Origin: Medakamo hakoo
Lineage: Eukaryota; Chlorophyta; Trebouxiophyceae; Coccomyxaceae
Direction of reading: 5' to 3'
NCBI GenBank assembly: GCA_026636295.1
Contig: CP089462.1
Span: 1,240,001-1,304,000, forward strand
DNA: 64,000 bases
How positions within the stretch are numbered: the first letter of the stretch is position 1; each line of letters begins with the position of its first letter. Positions 33,339-43,200 of this stretch are shown piece after piece. Under the pieces are notes generated by a model. It had not been told where the DNA came from, did no database searches, and worked only from the letters and a program-made list of their open reading frames with translations. The translations under genes and the position numbers were made by a program.

Positions 33339-35150
33339 TCACTCTTTCTTGCGCCCGCCCGCGCCGCGCGCGGCCGCCGCGATATCCGCCGCCACGCCCT
33401 GCAGCCAGGCCCGGCCCACGGCCACGCGCTGGCCACCCGTCGGCTGACGGTACCAGTAGGCAGCGCGGCGCAAGGCACCCGCCAGCGGGCCTTCTAGGGT
33501 GAGGCCAGACGGGCCGGGCGGTGGGGCGCCGTCTCCGTCCTCACCACCAGGCAGGCGCACGCCGACCGCGCCCAGCACGCCACCGAGCGGGGACTTGGCG
33601 ACGGCGGACGCCAGGCCAGGCGGCACAGGCACAGGCAGGGTGACAGCCCCCGCCCCGCGCCCCAGCGACATCATTTCCCCCAGGTGTTGGTACCGGAAGG
33701 GGAGCAGGCGCCGCCCGTTGATGGCCGCCCACACGTTCCAGGCAGCGTAGTCGGCTTGCTGGAAAGCCACCTGCGCGGTGGGGGCGAGCGGCGCAGTCGC
33801 CGAGGACGTGGGTTCAACGCCCGCCACATCGCCAAGCGCAAACGCGCGCGGGTGGTCGACGACGCGGAGGGTGGGCTCGACGCGGATCGCGCCGCGCGGC
33901 GAGCGCGGGAAGGGCAGCCCGGGGCCGCCGCCGTCGGACCGGGTCACGGGCCCCGTGCCAGCAGTCCACAGGACCAGGCCGGCGGTGAGGGTGTCGTCCC
34001 GGGAGGAAGCCGCCGCAGGACTGTCGGCGCCGCCGGCCGTGCCGCGCAGGGCCACGGACCGGGCCGAGGTCGGCCCGCCCGGCCCGGGCGCGGCGCTGAC
34101 GCGGGACACGGACGCCCGGGTGCGCACGCCCACGCCCGCGGTCGCCAACTGGGCCGCCGCCGCGGCGCGCTGACCGGCCGGCGCGCCGTCCAGGATGTCG
34201 TCGCTGTACGTGACGACGGTGACGGGCGGGACGGGCAGGCCGCGCGCGGCCAGGGACCCAGCAAAGCGGTCGGCCACCGTCGCGGCGAGCTCGACGCCCG
34301 CGTACCCCGCGCCGACGACGACGACGGCGTCGGTGGGGGCGATCGCGCCGGCCGCGCGCACGCGGGCTTCCACCTCAGCCAGGCGGGCGTCCAAAGTCAC
34401 GGCGTCTTCAAACGAACAAAAGGGCAGGGCGAGGTCGGCCGCGCCGGGGACGCCGTACGTCGCGGTCTCGCCGCCCAGCGCGCAGACGAGCCAGTCGTAC
34501 TCGACAGCCGACCCATCGTCCAGGACGACCGTCCCACCGGTCCCGGACCCGGCAGGCGCTTCTTCAACGCGGTCGACGGCCCCGCGCACAAACGCCACGC
34601 GCGTGGGCGCCAGGAGGCGGTCGAAGCGGGGCGCGACCTCGTCGGCCGACGCGCCGCCGTTGAGCAGCTCGTACAGCAGGGGCTTGAACACAAACCTGTC
34701 GCCCTTGTCGATGAGCGTGACGCGCGGGCGCGTGCCACGCGGCCACATGAGGTCTTCCAGGCGGACGGCGGTGTACAGGCCGCCAAAGCCGCCGCCCAAG
34801 ACACACACGCGCGGGCCGGTCGTGGACGCGTGGGGTGGGGTGGTGGTCGGACCGGCGCGGGTGGAGGTCGCCCGCTTTTGTGCGCCGTTTCCACCCGGGC
34901 CAGGGGGTTGCTGGCCTGGACCGCCGCCGTCCGAGGTGGCGGACGTGATGGAGCGTCCGCCGCGGAGAGCAGGCGACCGGCCGGGCCGGAGGGCGGGGCG
35001 CAGCGCGGCCGTGAAGCCATGGAGCGACACGACGGCGTCGCCGGTGAGTGGCCGCGCATTGCCGCCGCCGCCGCCGCCGCCGCTGCCGGGCGGCCGCCAC
35101 CGCCGGGCCGCGGACAGGGCGCGTCCCGTCAGTGAGTGCAGGGCGGGCAT
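33339..35150 (-). CDS. NDC1: Type II NAD(P)H dehydrogenase, NDC1 type
   Basis: A single exon of 603 residues. The first ~105 residues are a transit-peptide-like leader rich in R, S, G and P. The core starts RVCVLGGGFGGLYTAVRLE, the FAD-binding GxGxxG strand. LIDKGDRFVFKPLLYELLNG, YDWLVCALGGET, VVVVGAGYAGVELAATVADRF (NAD(P)H-binding Rossmann), VLWTAGTGPV, AFALGDVAGVE and TAQVAFQQADYAAWNVWAAINGRRLLPFRYQHLGEMMSLG follow. The WNIWAA and NLGEMM blocks match plant NDC1, which in Arabidopsis sits in plastoglobules and mitochondria, reduces plastoquinone and is needed for vitamin K1 and tocopherol metabolism. The C-terminus has a proline/glycine-rich insertion around residue 530 (GGEDGDGAPPPGPSG). 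Confidence 0.9.
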   Translation of the reverse strand: MPALHSLTGRALSAARRWRPPGSGGGGGGGNARPLTGDAVVSLHGFTAALRPALRPGRSPALRGGRSITSATSDGGGPGQQPPGPGGNGAQKRATSTRAGPTTTPPHASTTGPRVCVLGGGFGGLYTAVRLEDLMWPRGTRPRVTLIDKGDRFVFKPLLYELLNGGASADEVAPRFDRLLAPTRVAFVRGAVDRVEEAPAGSGTGGTVVLDDGSAVEYDWLVCALGGETATYGVPGAADLALPFCSFEDAVTLDARLAEVEARVRAAGAIAPTDAVVVVGAGYAGVELAATVADRFAGSLAARGLPVPPVTVVTYSDDILDGAPAGQRAAAAAQLATAGVGVRTRASVSRVSAAPGPGGPTSARSVALRGTAGGADSPAAASSRDDTLTAGLVLWTAGTGPVTRSDGGGPGLPFPRSPRGAIRVEPTLRVVDHPRAFALGDVAGVEPTSSATAPLAPTAQVAFQQADYAAWNVWAAINGRRLLPFRYQHLGEMMSLGRGAGAVTLPVPVPPGLASAVAKSPLGGVLGAVGVRLPGGEDGDGAPPPGPSGLTLEGPLAGALRRAAYWYRQPTGGQRVAVGRAWLQGVAADIAAAARGAGGRKKE

Positions 35151-35383
35151 TCGTGAGGTTTGGCTTGTGTGTGCAGATCAGGCAGGGTTTCGCGTGCGCA
35201 CAAGGCCACACGCCTCCCTTCTCGTTGCGCTGTGGGGGAGAGAGAGAGAGGTGAGGGAGTCAGGCCGGCCAAAAATTCTTTCCGGGGGCCGAGCGGAGAG
35301 CGAAAGAAAAGTCCGCAAAACTGGCGCCCTCTAAGAAACCGGGGGGGGCGCGCGCCCTGCGCCTCACCGCGTTCAGCGGCAGC

Positions 35384-37141
35384 ATGCGTTGGCTGGCGTC
35401 CAGCCGAGGTGTGGCGTCCGTGTGCGTGGCCGCGCCCGTGACGCTCGACGACGAGCCTGCCGCGCCGTGCCCGCCGCCGCCGCCGCCGCCATTCGTCGAC
35501 GAGGCGGTCGCGTCCACGTCCGCCTGGGAGGCCGCGTCCACGTCCGCGTCCGCCGAATTTGACGACGCAGTGGAGGTGAGGTCGCTGGCGGGTTGAAGAG
35601 TGGAGGACGGCGACCGCCACCCCCTTTCCGACACCCCAATCTTGCTCACTTTTTTTCCTGTTCCGCTCTCCTACGAAAAAAAAAAAACAGCACCTCCTCC
35701 ACCCGGACGCCCACGACGATGGCGGCCTGGGCCTGACGGACAAGCGCCTGCTGGAGAACCAGCGGGCCGCCATCTTGGAAATGTTGAAGGACGTGAGTTG
35801 GTTTGGACGGGCGGGCGGAGAGGTGTTTTCCGACGCCGCCGGCCCGCCAAGGCAGACGAGGCTTGTCGCGCACGTGGGCGGGGGCTGCGGAAACCCCTCG
35901 CCTCACGCCTGGGCCGCCAGGCTCCCGCGTCCCGCACACATTCACTCACGCCCACCAAAAACGCACCACACAATCTAAAACAGCTCGGCCGCAACCTGCT
36001 GATGGGCAACCTCAACCTCTTGGCCCTGTCCATGCCCGTCCGCATGTTTGAGCCGCGGTCGTACTTGCAAAAAATCTCCGACCCGTGGGTGTACCCGGCG
36101 TTTTTGAGCGCGGCGGCCGACCCGGCCTGCCCGCCAGCCGTGCGCCTGCAACTCGTCGCCACCTGGTTCGTGGCCGGCTTGCAGCACGTCTACCAGTCGT
36201 GGCGCAAGCCGTTCAACCCGGTGCTGGGCGAAACCTGGGCCGCGCGTCTGGACGACGGCACGGCCATTTTTGTGGAGCAGGTCGCCCACCACCCGCCCGT
36301 GTCGGCCTTTGAAATGGTGGGGCCGAGCGGGTCCTACACCTTCTACGGCACGTCCCAGCCGGACGTGTCGTACAAGGGCGCAGACGTGAAGACGACGGCC
36401 AAGGGTTCGCGCTGCCTGGTGTTTGCATCCGACGCCGGCAGCGGCCGCGGCCCCATCTCCATCACGTACCCTCACTACTGGATGCGTGGTGTCATCGGTT
36501 CCGGCGCGCCGCGTGGGGAAATGGTGGGCGCCGCCCTGCTGAGCTACGAAGGCACGGGCCTGGCGTGCGAGCTGCGGTTTGGGCGGTCGGCCGAGGCGGC
36601 GCACCGCGGGGAGGACTTGCTCCAGCGGGCGGACACGGTGACGGGGTGCGTTTACCGGGTGGATGCGGCGGACTCGACGGACTCCGGCTCGCCCGGCGCG
36701 GCCAGCTCGTCCGGCCGTGGCGGTGGGTTTGCTGGCTCGCGCAAAGGCTCGCGCCCGTCCCTCGCCGCGTTTGCGTCTGCGCTCAGCCTGCAAAACGCTG
36801 ACGCCGGCTCAGCGACTGGCCCGCCGCGCGAGGTCTTGGCCACATGCGCCGGCAACTGGCTGTCCCATTTGGACTGGGACGGCCAACGCGCCTGGACCCT
36901 GGCCGCGGACGCGCCCGCGGAGTGGCTGCCGCTGGAGGGCAGCGGGGCGGTCCTCCCATCCGACGCGACCGCCCGGGAAGACTTGGCCCGCCTGGCCGAA
37001 GCGACGCCCGGCGACGGGTCGTTTGTGTTTGACCCGGTGGCCGTGGCGGCGTCGCAGAAAGCCAAGGAAGCCATGGAGGTGGCCCAGCGGGCGGATGCCA
37101 AGCTGCGCAAGGAAGGGCGCGTGGCGGCCGGGTTGAGTTGA
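35384..37141 (+). CDS. Oxysterol-binding protein-related protein, short form without PH domain
   Basis: The exons 35384-35575, 35691-35792 and 35984-37141 give 483 residues. The lipid-binding domain holds LGRNLLMGNLNLLALSMPVRMFEPRSYLQKISDPW, QHVYQSWRKPFNPVLGETW and the family fingerprint EQVAHHPPVSAF (about 195-206; consensus EQVSHHPP, so Ser to Ala at one place). The DADTVTGCVY-like and WLPLEGSGAVLPSDATAREDLARL blocks near the end are typical ORD features. ORPs carry sterols or phosphoinositides between membranes at contact sites. As in plant short ORPs there is no PH or FFAT segment visible. The N-terminal 64 residues are low-complexity and may not be the full start. Confidence 0.88.
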
Positions 37142-37230
37142 GAGTTTTTTTTTTTCTAGAGATTTTTTCGGTGGGCGGGGGGGGGGGGCGAGGGTGCGGC
37201 TGTGCCGGACCGCCCGCGCGCTTCTCGTTG

Positions 37231-37235
37231 TTACA
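37231..37235 (-). terminator. TGTAA signal after the TLDc gene
   Basis: TGTAA on the minus strand lies 46 nt after the TLDc stop, in the 140-nt convergent gap with the oxysterol-binding gene. Confidence 0.5.
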
Positions 37236-37281
37236 CTGCACAGTCCCTTCTGATTGTTCTGAACAGTCTGTGACGGCGGTA

Positions 37282-38238
37282 TCAAGAGCTCTCCCACACG
37301 ACGCCATTCAACTGAAACTGTTCGGGTTCGCGGTCCTCCACCCAGACCTGCAGGCCGACCAGGTCGGCCCGCCCGCCTTCGTCCTCCCCAAACAGGGACC
37401 GCCCACCGCCCGGCAATTTAGCGTACCCTGTTCCTAGCCTCGACCGCGCCTGCGCCGGGTCGGAGCCGTCGTTCGACCGGTCAAAGACAACCCGAAAGTC
37501 TTCCGCACCCCACCGCGGCCCTTCGCCCGGCCGGTCGATCAGCGCCAAGCCAGCGCCGCCGACTTTGGGCAGTTTGGCGGCGGCCATGCCGTCGCCTGGC
37601 TTGGCAGGGTCGAACCGGAAGAGGAAGGCGGACATGGCGGATTTCTCTTCGCCCAAGCCCAGCCAACTCCGCGGCGCAAAGCCGCCGCACACCACGCCGG
37701 CCGCCGTCTTGGCGACCAAGACGTTGGGCCCGCGCGTCGCGACGCCAGCCAAAAACGCGTCCACCGACCAGCCGTCACGTTGAGCGTCGTACGCGACGAT
37801 TAGAGGCGCGGTCTCCAGCGGCGTGTCTTTCAGGAGTGGCCGGATGGCGGCCGCGCCGGGGCAGTCGCCTGGGACAGGGCCCGCCCGCTCGTTGGTCGCG
37901 GGGTACTGGGCCGCGAGCGCCGTGCCTTCCAGCCGTTTCAAGCCGCCTGGACGGCGATCTTCGAGCGCTTTTTTACCAAAGATGCGGCCGAACAGGGAGG
38001 TGACGAGGTCGTCAGGCTGGTCGCCGTCGTCGGCTGTGGCGCGTGCGCGCTGGTGCCGCGGCCGGGTAGGTGCGGTGCAGTGCGAGCGTTGGTGCCGCGG
38101 CCAGGCTGGCGCGGTGCGTGCGTGCCTCCACGGCGCTGCCACGGGTTTGCACAGCGCACTGGAGCTGGCCGCGCCAGCCGAGCGGGTGGAAAGGGGTGGC
38201 ATCGCACTCTCCGGAGAGTGCGTGGGAGAAGAAGGCAT
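37282..38238 (-). CDS. TLDc domain protein
   Basis: A single exon of 318 residues from the ATG at 38238. After an N-terminal ~90-residue basic, alanine-rich leader comes DDLVTSLFGRIFGKKALEDRRPGGLKRL, then the TLDc fold: APLIVAYDAQRDGWSVDAFLAGVATRGPNVLVAKTAAGVVCGGFAPRSW, SAFLFRFDP, and the C-terminal GYAKLPGGGRSLFGEDEGGRADLVGLQVWVED. TLDc proteins include OXR1 and TBC1D24 in animals and plant TLD proteins; the domain binds and regulates V-ATPase and is linked to oxidative stress tolerance. A second in-frame ATG at 38202 lies directly after a 20-bp perfect palindrome and may be the real start. The MtnB-MtnC stop is only 80 nt upstream. Confidence 0.85.
   Translation of the reverse strand: MPSSPTHSPESAMPPLSTRSAGAASSSALCKPVAAPWRHARTAPAWPRHQRSHCTAPTRPRHQRARATADDGDQPDDLVTSLFGRIFGKKALEDRRPGGLKRLEGTALAAQYPATNERAGPVPGDCPGAAAIRPLLKDTPLETAPLIVAYDAQRDGWSVDAFLAGVATRGPNVLVAKTAAGVVCGGFAPRSWLGLGEEKSAMSAFLFRFDPAKPGDGMAAAKLPKVGGAGLALIDRPGEGPRWGAEDFRVVFDRSNDGSDPAQARSRLGTGYAKLPGGGRSLFGEDEGGRADLVGLQVWVEDREPEQFQLNGVVWESS
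38203..38222. promoter_or_regulatory. 20-bp perfect palindrome at the TLDc 5' end
   Basis: CGCACTCTCCGGAGAGTGCG is self-complementary over all 20 bases. It ends one base before the second in-frame ATG (38202) of the TLDc gene. It is either within codons 6-12 or part of the 5' UTR/promoter. Confidence 0.6.
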
Positions 38239-38318
38239 TCTGCGCACCGCACGCTCGCCCCACCCGACCCGTTTCTTCCATTTTTTTCCCTCTCTCTCAC
38301 CGCCCGCCACAGTCACAC

Positions 38319-39993
38319 TCACGCTCCCTCCACCAGCCCCTCCATGCTCTCCACCACTCTGAACCCGTGCCCGTCAGCCAACGGCGCATTCCCCGGCCGC
38401 ACCACCAGCGCCACCCGCCACCCAGCCGCAGCAGCAGCTTGTGCTTCGGCCAGCACGTCGGTCGCAAAGAGCGCCTCGTCCGGCGAGTCCAGGCCTAAGG
38501 AGGCCGCGATGTTGTCGTACGCGGCCCTCTCACCTTTTGCTCCCGACGTCGTGTCAAAGAAACCGGACAGGTGAGGGCGCAGATCCCCGGCGCGCGTGTG
38601 GCCAAACAAGTCGCGCTGGGCGCGGCGCGACCCCGACGAGAAGATGTAGGTTTTAAGGCCGCCGTCCGCCCAGCGTTTCAAGGCCGGCGGGACGTCCGGG
38701 AAAAATTCGGCGACCAGCTCACCGCCTTTAAAGCCGCCCGTCCAGATGTCACCCTGCAGGGCTTTGAGAGCGGTCGTCTTGCGGTCGCCGTCCATCTGGG
38801 CTTTCACATTTGCCAGGGCGCCCTCCAAAACCGCCTCCCGCCCAGCTTCAGGCCCTGGAATGGGCGGGACGGCCAGCCCTGCCGCTGCGTCAGCCACGGC
38901 CTGGTCACGCAGGGCGGCCAGGTGCGCCTGGACGGCCGGAGAGGAGTAGGTTGCTTCATCGTCGGCACCCAAAAACCCGGCCACGCGCGCGGCTGCGTAC
39001 GGAAACAGCTTCTGCGTCACAAACGTGACGGGCGCGACCGTGCCTTCGATGTCCAGGACGACAGCCCGGATCGGGCTGGCCGTTTTGGCTTTTTTAGACG
39101 CGGGTGGTTGGGCGGACCGGACGGGCGCGACGTCCGCGCGCACGCCCAACCCCGCCTTCAAGCGGACTGCCGCTTCAAACAGGTAGTCGTACGACTCGGC
39201 TTGCGCCTTGGCCTGGATCCAGTCCTTGCCCCAGACGTACACGCCGTGGCGGCGGACCTGTGGAAAACGCGAGAAAAGAAGGGGAGGGCGCGGGTGAGCG
39301 CGCGGGCGACGGACACGGTCAAAGACTCTCCCATCCATCCCCCCGTCCACCACCCAAAAACCTCACCAGCACGGCCGCGCTGCGCGGGTACGCCGCGATG
39401 GCCGCCCGCAGCCGGTCCGTCAATTCGGCTTCCCGCGCCGTGTTTTCAATGATGGGCACAACCAGCTCCTCGAAACAGCCGTGCCCCGCGATGCCTTTGA
39501 TCATTTCCAGGTGCGTGACCCTGAACTCGGTCGCGTCTTCGCCGGCCAGCACGGTCGCCAGGACGGCCGACAGGGAATGCGAATGAATCACAGCCCCCGC
39601 TCCGCGCAGTTCATAAGCGGCCATGAACAGCGGAGCGCACTCGGACAGTTTGGGCGGCCGGGCGGGCGGCGGCTTTTCCGCGGGCGTGTGCAGGACCTCG
39701 CCGCTCGCGCCGTCCAAGATGAACAGGTCGTCCGGCTGCATGCGTTCCTTTTGGACGCCGGAGGGCGCCATCACGATCCGGTCTCCGACCTTGATGGACA
39801 GGCCGCCGCCGGTGCCGGACACCCAGCCCAGGCGGTAGAAAGACGCGCAGAGCTCGCAGACGAGGGAGCGCGCCGAGGTAAGTGCGTCAGCCGGCGCGCT
39901 CTCCGTCGCGACCGCCGCGTCCACCGCACTCGTGTCGCCTCCATTCGCGGCTGGTGCGTCGCCATTGGCGGACCGGCCGCGGCGAGGGGGCAT
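38319..39993 (-). CDS. Bifunctional methylthioribulose-1-phosphate dehydratase / enolase-phosphatase E1
   Basis: The exons 39993-39367 and 39257-38319 give 521 residues. The N-terminal half is MtnB (class II aldolase fold): [35 protein letters not shown], the zinc-binding HSHS in [20 protein letters not shown], and [29 protein letters not shown] across the junction. After a ~25-residue lysine-rich linker comes MtnC, a HAD phosphatase: [18 protein letters not shown] (catalytic Asp), [16 protein letters not shown] (motif II), a [10 protein letters not shown] motif and [13 protein letters not shown]. Two successive steps of methionine salvage from 5-methylthioadenosine are thus in one protein, the arrangement known in land plants. 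Start ATG gives a ~45-residue hydrophilic leader. Confidence 0.95.
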
Positions 39994-40181
39994 GGCCGTG
40001 GAGTTTGGTGTTTGAGGGAAGGCGGGCGGCGGGCGCTGAATCGGTGCGGGCGAGCTAGCAGCCGCGACGGCGGTTCTGAGCACAGCCCAGCGTTCGTTCG
40101 CTCATAGCAAAGTCCGGCCGAAACAGCAAAAAAAAGACGCGCTTCGGCGGGCGCGCGCAGACCACACACGCCTTTCCAGCG

Positions 40182-41287
40182 ATGACAGACCTCGCCACAC
40201 TCCACAAGACGGCGCGTGGCCTGGTGCTGGCCCTGCGAGACGGACTGGAGCGCCTCGAAAAGGCCGAAAACGTGCGTTTGCGACGGAGCGAGAGAAAAAA
40301 AACAGCGCGCCATTGCTTTTTGCGGTCCGCCTCACAAGGCCCTCCCTCCCCGTCCCCACCCCCGCACACACGCAAACAGTCCGGCCAGCGCGCTGCCGCC
40401 GCCGCTTTAGCCCGCGATCTGCAACCCCGCCTGGCCGACCTGGGCCGGGTCAGCCAGCAGCTGGACGGCGCGTGGCGCATGCACGCCGTGCGCGAGGCGG
40501 GCGGGGGTGGCAGTGGGCGCGACCTGTGGAAACGGTAAAAGAGAGGGGAGCGCGTCGAGGGGGCGCGAGAGGCGGGTCGGAGGCGGGTGGTGGGACGGGG
40601 AGATCCGTGCCCGCGCGTGGGGGCCCCTGCGCCTGGAACAAGCGGCTGCACAAGGTTGCAGGTTGGGGCTCACCCCCCTCTCCCATCCAAAACCACAAAC
40701 AGCAAAGTCGAGCAGGTGTCCGAAGAACTGGTCGCCCTGCGCCTGGACCTGGAGCGGCACACCCACCGGGAGAGGCGGCGCGCGGCCGCGGACGCGGACC
40801 GGGCGGAACTGTTGGAAGGGCGGGCGTCGACAGCGGCCTGGGCGGCGGCGGCCGACGCAGATGCGGCCGCCGAATCGTCCATCCGCGCGTCCAAGCGCGT
40901 CCTGGAAGAGACGTTTGCGACCGGGGCGGCTGTGTTGGGGGCCATGGCGGGCCAGCGGGAGAGGTTGAAGGTGAGTGGGGTGGGCGGTGGCGTGGCGTGC
41001 TGTTTTTTCTCCTTCCAGGCGGCTTCGCTCCCCGCTCAGCTGGCCGTCCCACCTCGCTCGCCTCCACGCGCGCGCTCTCGGTCTCATTTCCGTCCGTCCC
41101 TCCTCCGTCTCCCAATCAACAGTCCGCCAAGCGCAAGGCCCTGGACGTCCTGCACGGCCTGGGTTTATCGGACTCGCTCCTCCGCGTCATTGAACGCCGG
41201 CAAAAGTTAGACGCGTGGCTGGCGTACGGCGGCATGGCGTTCGTGACCGGGGTGTTGTTTGCGGCCTGGTGGTGGTGGAAGAGGTGA
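40182..41287 (+). CDS. Membrin/Bos1-type Qb-SNARE
   Basis: The exons 40182-40271, 40380-40534, 40703-40970 and 41123-41287 give 225 residues, the usual membrin length. The helical N-terminal domain has LRDGLERLEKAEN. The SNARE helix is spread over exon 3 and the start of exon 4: ESSIRASKRVLEETFATGAAVLGAMAGQRERLK, then SAKRKALDVLHGLGLSDSLLRVIERR, which matches the membrin pattern 'QR..LK...K..LD....LGLS...+R.IE+R'. A C-terminal tail anchor follows (WLAYGGMAFVTGVLFAAWWWW). Membrin works in ER-Golgi and intra-Golgi fusion. It is divergent from MtnB-MtnC, 188 nt apart. Confidence 0.9.
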
Positions 41288-41509
41288 ACGAGGGGACGGA
41301 GGCGGACGGAGAGAGAGCGGTGGGCGGGCGTTGTGTTAGTACAGCAGAGCAGCACTGACGATTGGTTTGGACGGAGAGGTCGGAGCACGCACGTCGGGTC
41401 TGGCTCTCCGCCTTGTCTCCCACGCTGCTTGGTCCCGCGCACGTTTGGTTCTTCTACACCGTCACCCCTTGCTCCTGTTTCCTTCTCCCCGTCCCGTCTC
41501 TTGCCGCCT

Positions 41510-42887
41510 TCACAGCCCAAATACCAGCTCGCTGACCCTGGCCCAGGCGGACTGGGCGCGCTGGGGCAAGGCGCGCTGTTGTGTGCACGTGAGAGATGAT
41601 GGGACGGGGCGTGAGGGAGGGGAGAAGAACACACGCGCCGCGCGACGGCCGCGGGGTTAGGGCTGGGCCGGGCACGCTGCGCCGTCTTTTCCTTCTCACC
41701 TGGTCGCCCGCGTCCACCCTGTACGGCCGGGCCGGCATGACGGGCGGCGCCGCCCGCAGTTCACCGCCGTCACCTCCGGCGTCGCCCCCGTCTCCGCCGT
41801 CGTCGTCGCCGCGGTCGCCGCCGGCCACGAGGCGCGCGACGTCCACCGCGCCCGCCGCGTCGAGCGGTTTCACGCCCACCAACAGCCGGCCCGCCAGCAG
41901 CGAGCCGTCCAGAGCTCGGGCCCGGGCGGCTTGCAGCGGCGTCGCAAACTGGACGTGCACCCAATTGACGGACGCGGACGAAGAAGGGTCGTGGCCGCTC
42001 CCGCCGCCGCCTCGGCCAGAACCAAACCGGCGCACATCCCCGCACCGGGCCAGTTCCCCCAGCACGAGGGCCCTGTCTCCCGGCGCAAAGCCGTACGCCG
42101 TCACCCAGCAGGCGGTCGCTTCGTCGACGGGCCCGGCGGGCGAGGCGACGGCCGCGGCCGCGGCGGTCGCGGCAGCCGCGCTCAGGCGCGAGCGTGCAAA
42201 AACGCCCCCACCAGCGCCGCCACCGAGGTCGCCCGCGGGTCCGCCGCCGCCCATGTCGGCCAGGGACGCGGCCGGCGGCGGTGGCGGCGCGGCGGCCGCC
42301 CAGCCGGCCTGGGTGGAGTGGCCAAAGGTGCCGACAGGCCCGCCGGCTGAGCGTAGCGTGTGTTGAGTGGGAGGGGGGGGGGCGTGAGTTCGGGCCGCCC
42401 GCGCGCTCAAGACCCGACTTTTCGAGCAGGCTGTCTCAGGGCGTGTTACTCCGGCTGCACGTGCTCCAACCCTCTCAGTCCCAGGTCCGGGGGTCGAGGA
42501 AGCGTGGGCACGGGCCGGCTGCTCGGCAGTCCCCGTGCAAAGAACAAGAGAGCTGTTTGGGGGGCGCCCCTCTGCTCCAACTCTCTCACCTGTCGGCGAC
42601 TCGAAGAGACTGCCGCCCGGTGGGTACAGCATGCCGGACGGTTCCATGGCGCTGCCGGACGGCGTCATGCTGCGGCGGCGAGGGGTGCCTTCACGGAACG
42701 TGGAGCCGAGGCGGGCCGATGCGGCCGGGCCAAATGTTGCAGCATGGGCCGCGCCGCCAAAGCCGCCAGCACCTCCGCCGGTAGGGGACCGCTCCAGGCC
42801 GCCGGCGCCGCCGCCGCCTGGACCACCGCCCGGCCCACGCAGGCGGTCGCCCGTGCGTGGCGTGAAGAGCAGGGGCGTGAATTCCAT
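41510..42887 (-). CDS. NUP35: Nucleoporin NUP35/NUP53 with MPPN domain
   Basis: The exons 42887-42590, 42346-41700 and 41575-41510 give 336 residues. The N-terminus (MEFTPLLFTPRTGDRLRG, later PSGMLYPPGGSLFESPT) is low-complexity with short FG-like and TPR motifs. The MPPN RRM-like domain (about 185-265) has ATACWVTAYGFAPGDRALVLGELARCGDVRRF, NWVHVQFATPLQAARARALDGSLLAGRLLVGVKPLD. The last exon encodes only 21 residues: RALPQRAQSAWARVSELVFGL, an amphipathic helix equal to the C-terminal membrane-binding helix of Nup53/Nup59. The protein links the inner ring of the nuclear pore to the pore membrane. The terminal exon was found by its acceptor and this helix. Confidence 0.9.
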
Positions 42888-43200
42888 TTTTTCGTCGAAC
42901 AAAGCACTGACGACGCAAAACGCAATGCTCCGCCTCAGACGCTCGACTCTCCTTGTGCGGGATGCCAAGGACGCGCGGGTGGGCGGCACGCGCCTCTACT
43001 CGCGTCGCCTAGGAGCCCAAGCCCACCGAGCACACGCCCCAAGTCGCGGCACCGAGCGCTGATCGGCGTTTCACTCTCTGACTGGCGGGCAAACAAGCAC
43101 GCCCAGCCGTCGGCCGCCTGAAACCTGGCCTTTCCGCCTGGAGGCCACACAAGCCGACCCACGGCCCACCCAGCGCGTCCTCCCTCAAAACCTCTCTTCC
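42888..43200. promoter_or_regulatory. Shared promoter region, NUP35 and Kelch gene
   Basis: A 313-nt divergent gap with no gene supported and no clear TATA box. Confidence 0.45.

Noticed and set aside
38041-38125. Near-repeats of GGTGCCGCGGCC in the TLDc leader
   Set aside because: Two or three imperfect copies encoding RPRHQR-like residues in a low-complexity leader; too weak to call a repeat element.
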